Below, piece after piece: positions 1 to 6,045 of a stretch of 8,102 bases of DNA (positions are counted from its first letter, which is position 1; each line of letters starts with the position of its first letter). The stretch comes from Rhodoferax sp. (GTDB taxonomy: Bacteria; Pseudomonadota; Gammaproteobacteria; Burkholderiales; Burkholderiaceae), in assembly GCA_028292075.1 (NCBI GenBank), contig JAQGNA010000177.1, forward strand, positions 1 to 8,102, given 5' to 3'. The notes beneath the pieces are model-generated. The model saw only the letters and a list, made by a program, of their open reading frames with translations, was not told the DNA's origin and ran no database searches. The position numbers were made by a program, and so were the translations under genes.

Positions 1-1
1 C

Positions 2-1804
2 AAGCGCCGCGCCGCCGATCAGGTGCGCGACTCGGCCGCCGAGCTGCTCAACATCTACGCCCGCCGCGCCGCGCGGGAGGGCCATGCGTTCCGCTATTCG
101 CCGAACGACTACGAGACCTTCGCCAACGACTTCGGCTTTGAGGAAACGGCCGACCAGCGCGGCGCGATCCACGCCGTCATCCAGGACATGATCAGCCCGC
201 GGCCGATGGACCGGCTGGTCTGCGGCGACGTCGGCTTCGGCAAGACCGAGGTTGCGCTGCGAGCCGCCTTCATCGCGGTCACGGGCGGCAAGCAGGTCGC
301 CTTCCTCGCGCCGACCACGCTGCTGGCCGAGCAGCACTTCCAGACCCTGACCGACCGCTTCAGCAAGTGGCCGGTGAAGATCGCCGAGATGAGCCGATTC
401 AGGTCCGGCAAGGAGATCACCGCCGCGCTCAAGGGCGTGGCCGACGGCAGCGTCGACATCGTGGTGGGCACGCACAAGCTGCTCAGCCAGGGCACGCACT
501 TCAAGAATCTTGGGCTGCTGATCATCGACGAGGAGCACCGGTTCGGGGTGCGCCACAAGGAGCAGATGAAGGCCTTGCGGGCCGAGGTCGACGTGCTCAC
601 GCTCACCGCCACGCCGATCCCGCGCACGCTGGGCATGGCGCTCGAAGGCTTGCGCGACCTGAGCGTGATCGCCACCGCGCCGCAGCGCCGGCTGGCGATC
701 AAGACCTTCGTCCGCAGCGAGAGCAACGGCGTGATCCGCGAAGCCGTGCTGCGCGAGCTGAAGCGCGGTGGCCAGGTGTACTTTCTGCACAACGAGGTCG
801 AGACCATCCAGAACCGGCGCCAGAAGCTGGAGGAACTGTTGCCCGAGGCCCGCATCGCCGTGGCCCACGGCCAGATGCCGGAGCGGCAACTCGAGGCGGT
901 GATGCGCGACTTCATCGCCCAGCGCAGCAACCTGCTGCTGTGCTCGACCATCATCGAGACCGGCATCGACGTGCCCAGCGCCAACACCATCGTGATGGCC
1001 CGTGCCGACAAGTTCGGACTGGCGCAGCTGCACCAACTGCGCGGCCGCGTGGGCCGCAGCCATCACCAGGCCTATGCCTACCTCATGGTGCCCGACCTCG
1101 AAGGCCTGACCAAGCACGCGAGCCAGCGGCTCGAGGCGATCCAGCAGATGGAGGAACTCGGCTCGGGCTTCTACCTGGCGATGCACGATCTGGAGATCCG
1201 TGGCGCCGGCGAAGTGCTGGGCGAGAACCAGAGCGGCAACATGCTGGAGGTGGGCTTCCAGCTCTACAACGAGATGCTGAACGAGGCCGTGCGCTGCCTC
1301 AAGGCAGGCATCGAACCCGACCTGCTGAGCCCGCTGAACGCGACGACCGAGATCAACCTGCACGCCCCCGCTTTGCTGCCGGACGACTACTGCGGCGACG
1401 TGCACCTGCGTCTGAGTTTCTACAAGAAGCTGGCCACGGCCAAGACAACGGACCAGATCGATGGATTGCTCGAAGAAATTGTTGATCGCTTCGGAAAGCT
1501 GCCGCCCCAGGCACAGACGCTGATCGACGTGCACCGGCTGCGGGTGATCGCCAAGCCTTACGGCGTGGCCAAGGTCGACGCGGCCCCAGGCATCATGCAC
1601 ATCACCTTCAAGCCGAACCCGCCGTTCGAGCCGCTGCGCATCATCGAGCTGATCCAGAAGAACAAGCACATCAAGCTGGCCGGCAACGACAAGCTGCGCA
1701 TCGAACGCGCCCTGCCGGAGCCCAAGGACCGCGCGCAGATGGTGCGCGACGTGCTGCGCAGCCTGGGCCCGGTGAAGCAGGCCGAACCAACCGCCCCGGC
1801 CTGA
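2..1804 (+). CDS. mfd: Transcription-repair coupling factor Mfd, C-terminal half (5' partial)
   Basis: Mfd is a DNA translocase that pushes stalled RNA polymerase off damaged templates and recruits UvrA. Six hundred residues are visible, about half of the usual ~1150. The reading frame is open from the window's left edge, so the GTG at 23 is an internal Val, not a start. Counting from the first full codon, the superfamily 2 motifs come in order: Walker A GDVGFGKTE (75-83), DEEH box (176-179), TLTATPIPRT (from 200), the STIIETGIDVP segment, and the QLRGRVGR arginine-finger motif (345-352). The TRG translocation motif follows, with RGAGEVLGENQSG from residue 400. The last ~150 residues match the C-terminal D7 domain that masks the UvrA-binding surface. 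The frame is intact and ends in TGA. What is seen is the motif order; the function is family knowledge. The missing part would hold the UvrB-like and RNA-polymerase-interacting domains. Confidence 0.97.
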   Translation, partial: KRRAADQVRDSAAELLNIYARRAAREGHAFRYSPNDYETFANDFGFEETADQRGAIHAVIQDMISPRPMDRLVCGDVGFGKTEVALRAAFIAVTGGKQVAFLAPTTLLAEQHFQTLTDRFSKWPVKIAEMSRFRSGKEITAALKGVADGSVDIVVGTHKLLSQGTHFKNLGLLIIDEEHRFGVRHKEQMKALRAEVDVLTLTATPIPRTLGMALEGLRDLSVIATAPQRRLAIKTFVRSESNGVIREAVLRELKRGGQVYFLHNEVETIQNRRQKLEELLPEARIAVAHGQMPERQLEAVMRDFIAQRSNLLLCSTIIETGIDVPSANTIVMARADKFGLAQLHQLRGRVGRSHHQAYAYLMVPDLEGLTKHASQRLEAIQQMEELGSGFYLAMHDLEIRGAGEVLGENQSGNMLEVGFQLYNEMLNEAVRCLKAGIEPDLLSPLNATTEINLHAPALLPDDYCGDVHLRLSFYKKLATAKTTDQIDGLLEEIVDRFGKLPPQAQTLIDVHRLRVIAKPYGVAKVDAAPGIMHITFKPNPPFEPLRIIELIQKNKHIKLAGNDKLRIERALPEPKDRAQMVRDVLRSLGPVKQAEPTAPA

Positions 1805-1857
1805 ACCGCCAGCGTTCACCACCACATCCTCTCCTTCCACATTCTTCTGCTCCACCC
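1805..1857 (+). promoter_or_regulatory. C-rich, G-poor leader between mfd and serB, no Shine-Dalgarno
   Basis: This 53-nt spacer contains 27 C and only 4 G, against a window that is otherwise GC-rich and roughly balanced between the two. No AGGAG-like sequence precedes the serB ATG; the last 25 bases are almost entirely C, T and A. Such a stretch should be unstructured as RNA. It could support SD-independent initiation through ribosomal protein S1. It also has the base bias of Rho loading (rut) sites, although it is short for one. No promoter is evident, so serB is probably read through from mfd. The composition is observed; the roles are inference. Confidence 0.4.
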
Positions 1858-2595
1858 ATGACCGCAAGCCCTGCCAGCCCCGCCAACGAAGCCACCGAAA
1901 TCGCCCCCGGGCTGGTCGTCCAGCACATCCGTCCGCCGCTCGCGCTGGCGGACTTCAAGCTCATCGCCTTCGACATGGACTCGACGCTCATCAACATCGA
2001 ATGCGTCGACGAGATTGCCGACGCCGCCGGCCGCAAGGCCGAGGTGGCGGCCATCACCGAAGCCGCCATGCGGGGCGAGATCACCGACTACAAGGAAAGC
2101 CTGCGGCAGCGCGTGGCGCTGTTGCAGGGCGTGAGTGTGGAAAGCATGGCCGAGGTGCTGAACCACCGCCTGCGGCTCAACCCCGGCGCGCGAAAACTGG
2201 TCGAAGCCTGCCAGGCGGCGGGCATGAAGGTGCTGCTGGTCAGCGGCGGCTTCACCTACTTTACCGACCATGTGCGCGACCTGCTGAAGATCGACTTCAC
2301 GCGTTCCAACGTGCTGGAAACGGAGGATGGTTTCCTGTCCGGCCGCATGGTCGTCCAGCACTGGGGCGACATCTGCGACGGCGATGAAAAGCGCATGATG
2401 CTGTTGGAAACTTGCGACAGGCTGGGCATTCGGCCGCAGCAGGCGATTGCCATGGGTGACGGCGCCAACGACCTGCCAATGATGGCCGTGGCCGGGCTCT
2501 CCGTGGCCTACCACGCCAAGCCGAAGGTCCGCGCGGAGGCCATGATAGCCATCAACTCCGGCGGGCTGGACCGCGTTCTGGATGTCCTCCACTAA
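1858..2595 (+). CDS. serB: Phosphoserine phosphatase SerB
   Basis: SerB dephosphorylates O-phospho-L-serine, the final step of the phosphorylated serine pathway in the cytosol. The 245-residue product is a haloacid dehalogenase (HAD) superfamily hydrolase. Motif I, DMDST (39-43), carries the nucleophile Asp39 and acid/base Asp41. It is followed by INIECVDEIAD, typical of the SerB cap entrance. Motif II is SGGF (129-132), and motif III/IV is GDGANDLPM (200-208), which binds Mg2+. The first ~30 residues are a variable extension, not an ACT domain, so this is the short form. The ATG at 1858 is the only workable start: no in-frame alternative precedes the active site until Met40, which lies inside it. 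It has no ribosome-binding site, which is odd. It lies 53 nt after mfd, probably in one transcript. Identity is firm because the family motifs are complete; a related HAD phosphatase is a remote alternative. Confidence 0.95.
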   Translation: MTASPASPANEATEIAPGLVVQHIRPPLALADFKLIAFDMDSTLINIECVDEIADAAGRKAEVAAITEAAMRGEITDYKESLRQRVALLQGVSVESMAEVLNHRLRLNPGARKLVEACQAAGMKVLLVSGGFTYFTDHVRDLLKIDFTRSNVLETEDGFLSGRMVVQHWGDICDGDEKRMMLLETCDRLGIRPQQAIAMGDGANDLPMMAVAGLSVAYHAKPKVRAEAMIAINSGGLDRVLDVLH

Positions 2596-2610
2596 CTCGG
2601 GAGAATTCCT

Positions 2611-2639
2611 TTTCCATGTCAACACGGAAGGCCTATGAT
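2611..2639 (+). promoter_or_regulatory. Candidate sigma-70/sigma-S promoter upstream of prkA
   Basis: TTTCCA (2611-2616, 4 of 6 to TTGACA) lies 17 nt before TATGAT (2634-2639, 5 of 6 to TATAAT). The base before the -10 is C (2633), a feature favoured by sigma-S holoenzyme in Escherichia coli. Transcription would start near 2646, giving a leader of about 105 nt to prkA. The -35 is weak. An imperfect inverted repeat (2630-2659) overlaps the -10. The match is seen; use as a promoter is inference. Confidence 0.3.
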
Positions 2640-2659
2640 CGTTGATAGATAGCATAGCC
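2630..2659. repeat. Imperfect inverted repeat overlapping candidate -10
   Basis: The left arm GGC-C-TATG (2630-2637) is complementary to the right arm CATAGCC (2653-2659), seven base pairs with one extra C on the left. The arms are 15 nt apart, and a small ATC-GTT-GAT inverted repeat (2638-2646) sits inside. The left arm contains most of the TATGAT element, so it could be an operator, or a chance AT-richer palindrome. No terminator U-tract follows. Confidence 0.25.
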
Positions 2660-2667
2660 GAGCGAAT

Positions 2668-2684
2668 CGGGCATACGAATTGCA
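2668..2684 (+). promoter_or_regulatory. Candidate sigma-54 (RpoN) promoter for prkA-yeaH-spoVR
   Basis: The sequence CGGGCATACGAATTGCA fits the -24/-12 class (consensus YTGGCACG-N4-TTGCW). The invariant GG (2670-2671) and GC (2682-2683) are separated by exactly 10 nt. GGCA and the full TTGCA are present; deviations are T to G before GG, and CG to TA after GGCA. The predicted start is near 2694, about 56 nt before the prkA ATG. Family context supports it: enterobacterial yeaGH is reported as sigma-54/NtrC-responsive. No clear activator-binding palindrome was recognised upstream, and the activator gene is not in the window. Confidence 0.55.
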
Positions 2685-2739
2685 CGCTAACCAGCCGATC
2701 AAGAAGCGTGCCCTGCACAGACCTTATTGTTTCCTTACC

Positions 2740-2746
2740 AGGAGAG
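2740..2746 (+). promoter_or_regulatory. prkA: Ribosome-binding site deciding the prkA start
   Basis: AGGAGAG lies just before the ATG at 2751; GGAG ends 6 nt from it. The frame stays open upstream to a TTG at 2727, but that codon has no SD and would place this SD inside the gene. The 2751 start therefore gives the usual PrkA N-terminus beginning MSIF. Confidence 0.85.
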
Positions 2747-2750
2747 AGTC

Positions 2751-4673
2751 ATGTCCATCTTCACGCGCTACCAAAGCCGCTTCGAAGCGGCCCAAGAAGA
2801 AGAAATGTCGGTCCAGGAATACCTGGACCTGTGCAAAAAGGATCCTTCGGCCTACGCCAGCGTCGCCGAACGCATGCTCATGGCCATCGGCGAACCGGAG
2901 ATGGTGGACACCCGCACCGACTCGCGGCTCTCGCGCATCTTCGCCAACAAGATGATCAAGATCTACCCGGCCTTCAAGGACCTCTACGGCATGGAGGAAG
3001 TGATCGAAAGCATCGTGTCCTACTTCCGCCATGCGGCCCAGGGCCTGGAAGAAAAGAAGCAGATCCTTTACCTGCTGGGGCCGGTAGGCGGCGGTAAATC
3101 ATCACTTGCTGAAAAGCTCAAGCACCTGATCGAACGCGTGCCTTTCTACGCGATCAAGGGCTCGCCGGTGCACGAGTCGCCGCTCGGTCTGTTCAGGCCC
3201 GAAGAAGACGCCCAGCTGCTCGAGGACGACTACAACATCCCGCGCCGCTACCTCAACACCATCATGAGCCCGTGGGCCGTGAAGCGGCTGCACGAGTTCG
3301 GCGGCGACATCACCAAGTTTCGCGTGGTCAAGCTCCGGCCCTCGGTGCTGTCGCAGATCGCCGTGTCCAAGACCGAACCAGGTGACGAGAACAACCAGGA
3401 CATTTCGGCCCTGGTCGGCAAGATCGACATCCGCAAGCTCGAGAACTATTCGCAGGATGATCCGGACGCGTATTCCTATTCGGGCGGTCTGTGCCTGGCC
3501 AACCGCGGCGTGCTCGAGTTCGTCGAAATGTTCAAGGCGCCGATCAAGGTGCTGCACCCGTTGCTGACCGCCACGCAGGAGGGCAATTACAAGGGCACGG
3601 AAGGTTTCGGCGCCATTCCCTTCGACGGCCTGATCCTGGCGCACTCGAACGAATCGGAGTGGCAGGCTTTCAAGAACAACCGCAACAACGAGGCTTTTCT
3701 CGATCGGATCTACATCGTCAAGGTGCCGTATTCATTGCGGGTCTCCGACGAGATCCACATCTACGAAAAGCTGGTCAGCAACTCCTCGCTGGCTGCCGCG
3801 CCCTGCGCACCCGACACCCTGCGCATGCTGGCCCAGTTCTCGGTGCTGTCGCGGCTCAAGGCGCCAGAGAATTCGAGCATCTTCTCGAAGATGCGCGTGT
3901 ACGACGGCGAGAACCTGAAGGACACCGACCCCAAGGCCAAGAGCTACCAGGAGTACCGCGATTTCGCCGGCGTGGACGAAGGCATGAACGGGCTCTCGAC
4001 GCGGTTCGCGTTCAAGATTCTTTCGCGGGTGTTCAACTTCGACCACCGCGAAGTGGCGGCGAACCCGGTGCACCTGATGTACGTGCTGGAGCAGCAGATC
4101 GAGCAGGAACAGTACGCCCCCGAGGTGGAAGAAAAGTACCTGCGTTCGATCAAGGAATTTTTGTCGCCGCGGTACGCCGAGTTCATTGGCAAGGAGATCC
4201 AGACCTCCTACCTGGAGAGCTATTCCGAATACGGCCAGAACATCTTCGACCGCTATGTGGTGTATGCCGACTTCTGGATCCAGGATCAGGAGTTCCGCGA
4301 CCCCAACACCGGCGAGATCCTCGACCGCAGCGCGCTCAACGACGAACTCGAAAAGATCGAGAAGCCGGCCGGCATTTCGAATCCGAAGGACTTCCGCAAC
4401 GAGGTGGTGAACTTCGTGTTGCGGGCGCGCGCCCGCCAGGACGGCAAGAACCCGAGTTGGACGTCCTACGAGAAGCTGCGCGCGGTGATCGAGAAGAAGA
4501 TGTTCTCCAACACCGAAGAACTGCTTCCCGTGATCTCGTTCAACACCAAGGCGAGCAACGAAGAGCAGAAGAAGCACCAGGATTTCGTGAACCGCATGAT
4601 CTCCAAGGGCTACACCGAGAAGCAGGTGCGGCTGCTGTGCGAATGGTATCTGCGGGTCCGCAAGTCTTCTTGA
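2751..4673 (+). CDS. prkA: PrkA/YeaG family AAA+ protein (putative serine protein kinase)
   Basis: The product has 640 residues, matching E. coli YeaG (about 644) and Bacillus PrkA. An N-terminal helical stretch (about 1-90) leads into the PrkA AAA+ domain. Walker A is GPVGGGKS (110-117). A Walker-B-like segment RGVLEFVE lies at 252-259, a sensor-like AHSNESEW at 297-304, and a DRIYIVKVPY segment begins at 318. The C-terminal ~250 residues form the PrkA-specific kinase-assigned domain, with a charged tail. No canonical HRD or DFG kinase motif is visible, so kinase activity rests on literature about family members; an ATP-dependent protease role has also been proposed for Bacillus PrkA. No signal peptide or membrane segment is seen, so it is probably cytosolic. 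It is first of a three-gene cluster, with yeaH 27 nt downstream. Family identity is secure; substrate and activity are not. Confidence 0.95.
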   Translation: MSIFTRYQSRFEAAQEEEMSVQEYLDLCKKDPSAYASVAERMLMAIGEPEMVDTRTDSRLSRIFANKMIKIYPAFKDLYGMEEVIESIVSYFRHAAQGLEEKKQILYLLGPVGGGKSSLAEKLKHLIERVPFYAIKGSPVHESPLGLFRPEEDAQLLEDDYNIPRRYLNTIMSPWAVKRLHEFGGDITKFRVVKLRPSVLSQIAVSKTEPGDENNQDISALVGKIDIRKLENYSQDDPDAYSYSGGLCLANRGVLEFVEMFKAPIKVLHPLLTATQEGNYKGTEGFGAIPFDGLILAHSNESEWQAFKNNRNNEAFLDRIYIVKVPYSLRVSDEIHIYEKLVSNSSLAAAPCAPDTLRMLAQFSVLSRLKAPENSSIFSKMRVYDGENLKDTDPKAKSYQEYRDFAGVDEGMNGLSTRFAFKILSRVFNFDHREVAANPVHLMYVLEQQIEQEQYAPEVEEKYLRSIKEFLSPRYAEFIGKEIQTSYLESYSEYGQNIFDRYVVYADFWIQDQEFRDPNTGEILDRSALNDELEKIEKPAGISNPKDFRNEVVNFVLRARARQDGKNPSWTSYEKLRAVIEKKMFSNTEELLPVISFNTKASNEEQKKHQDFVNRMISKGYTEKQVRLLCEWYLRVRKSS

Positions 4674-4700
4674 GGTCTTCTCGAAACGACGGGAGTCTGA

Positions 4701-5987
4701 ATGTCCGTACGCATCGTCGACAGGCGGTTTGACAGCAAGAACAAGAGCTCGGTCAACCGCAGCCGTTTCATCCAGCGCTTCAAGGGCCAGATCCGCAAGG
4801 CCGTGTCCGATGCGATCAACAAGCGCGGCGTTCGCGACCTCGACAATGGCGAGAAGATCGGCATTCCCGGCAAGGACATCAACGAGCCGCAGTTCGAGCA
4901 TGGCCGCGGTGGCGTGTGGGAAACGGTGCGCCCTGGCAACGACCGCTTCAACCGCGGCGATCAGGTCGACCGGCCGCCGAGCGGCGGCGGTGGCGGCAGC
5001 GGCAAGGGCAAGGCCGCGCAGGACGGCGAGGGGCTCGACGAATTCGTCTTCACGCTGTCGAAGGACGAGTTCCTCGACATCTTCTTCGACGAGATGGCGC
5101 TGCCCAACCTGGTGAAGCAGCAGCTGGCACGCATCGACCAATACCGCCGCATCCGCGCCGGCTTCGTGCAGACCGGCGTACCGACCAACATCAACCTCAG
5201 CCGCACCATGCGCGGCGCGGCTGGCCGGCGCATTGCCATCGGCGGGCCTTATGCGGCGCAGCTGCGGGCGCTGGAGGCCGAGCTCAAGGCGCTGCGGGAG
5301 AGCCTGCCGTTCGAGGTGTTCGACACCTCTGAAGAAGCCGAGCGCCTCCGCCGCGAGATGGTGAAGATCCGCGCCAAGATCGAGGCCATGCCCTTCGTCG
5401 ATACCTTCGACCTGCGCTACAACAACCGCGTGCGGATTCCGCAGCCCACCACGCAGGCGGTGATGTTCTGCCTGCTCGACGTGTCGGGCTCCATGGACGA
5501 GGAACGCAAGAGCATCGCCAAGCGTTTCTTCATGCTGCTGTACCTGTTCCTCACGCGCAACTACGAGCGCATCGAGGTGGTGTTCATCCGGCATCACACC
5601 GTGGCCTCCGAGGTGGACGAGGACGATTTTTTCACCTCGCGCGAAACCGGCGGCACGGTGGTGTCGAGCGCACTCACGCTGATGCACGAGATCATTGCCG
5701 CGCGCTACCCGAGCACCGCCTGGAACATCTACGGCGCGCAGGCGTCGGACGGCGACAACTGGCACGACGATTCGCCCAAGTGCCGTTCGATTCTGGAGAG
5801 CGCGATCCTGCCGTTGACGCAGTACTTCGCCTACATCGAAATCACCGACGGCCCGCCGCAAAACCTCTGGGAAGAATACGCCCGCCTGCAGGACGACAAG
5901 CCGGGCCGCTTCGCGATGCAGCGCATCGCCAACGTCGCCGACATCTACCCGGTGTTCCGGGAGCTCTTCAAGAAGAAGCAGACGTAA
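4701..5987 (+). CDS. yeaH: YeaH/YhbH family protein (DUF444, vWA-like)
   Basis: This 428-residue protein matches E. coli YeaH in length (about 427) and in its N-terminus (MSVRIVDRRF...NKSSVNRSRF). Residues 1-90 are basic and conserved. A glycine-rich linker (S94-G103, about five consecutive Gly) and an acidic patch follow. The C-terminal half is a von Willebrand A-like domain: DVSGS (260-264) is a complete metal-ion-dependent adhesion site DxSxS, and ETGGT (315-319) supplies the likely second metal-site threonine. The family's molecular function is not established. GGGAG at 4691-4695 lies 5 nt before the ATG. It starts 27 nt after prkA, so it is almost certainly co-transcribed. A vWA protein beside an AAA+ ATPase suggests a physical pair, by analogy with MoxR-vWA systems such as RavA-ViaA; this is inference. 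The frame is intact with no signal peptide. Confidence 0.94.
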   Translation: MSVRIVDRRFDSKNKSSVNRSRFIQRFKGQIRKAVSDAINKRGVRDLDNGEKIGIPGKDINEPQFEHGRGGVWETVRPGNDRFNRGDQVDRPPSGGGGGSGKGKAAQDGEGLDEFVFTLSKDEFLDIFFDEMALPNLVKQQLARIDQYRRIRAGFVQTGVPTNINLSRTMRGAAGRRIAIGGPYAAQLRALEAELKALRESLPFEVFDTSEEAERLRREMVKIRAKIEAMPFVDTFDLRYNNRVRIPQPTTQAVMFCLLDVSGSMDEERKSIAKRFFMLLYLFLTRNYERIEVVFIRHHTVASEVDEDDFFTSRETGGTVVSSALTLMHEIIAARYPSTAWNIYGAQASDGDNWHDDSPKCRSILESAILPLTQYFAYIEITDGPPQNLWEEYARLQDDKPGRFAMQRIANVADIYPVFRELFKKKQT

Positions 5988-6045
5988 GCCCGGGCAATCA
6001 CCAGCCGATTGCGCGCCTGCACATCAACCATCACAGGAACCTACG

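Noticed and set aside
367..1485. A 372-codon alternate-frame ORF inside mfd
   Set aside because: The product is Arg/Ala/Gly/Pro-rich out-of-frame translation of mfd, with no plausible domain.
2596..2620. Terminator after serB
   Set aside because: Only the short palindrome GAATTC and a CCTTTTCC run are present; there is no GC-rich stem followed by a U-tract.
1816..2718. A 300-codon minus-strand frame covering serB
   Set aside because: It is a shadow of serB in a GC-rich genome with no recognisable motifs.
2727..2750. Upstream TTG start extending PrkA by eight residues
   Set aside because: There is no SD before it, and the real SD (2740-2746) would lie inside the extension. The ATG at 2751 gives the family's normal N-terminus.
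3732..5861. A 709-codon open frame on the minus strand across prkA and yeaH
   Set aside because: It is antisense to two complete, strongly recognisable proteins and crosses their intergenic gap. Its product is low-complexity (His, Arg, Val, Leu, Ala rich), as expected when GC-rich third positions suppress stops. No ribosome-binding site or family motif was seen.
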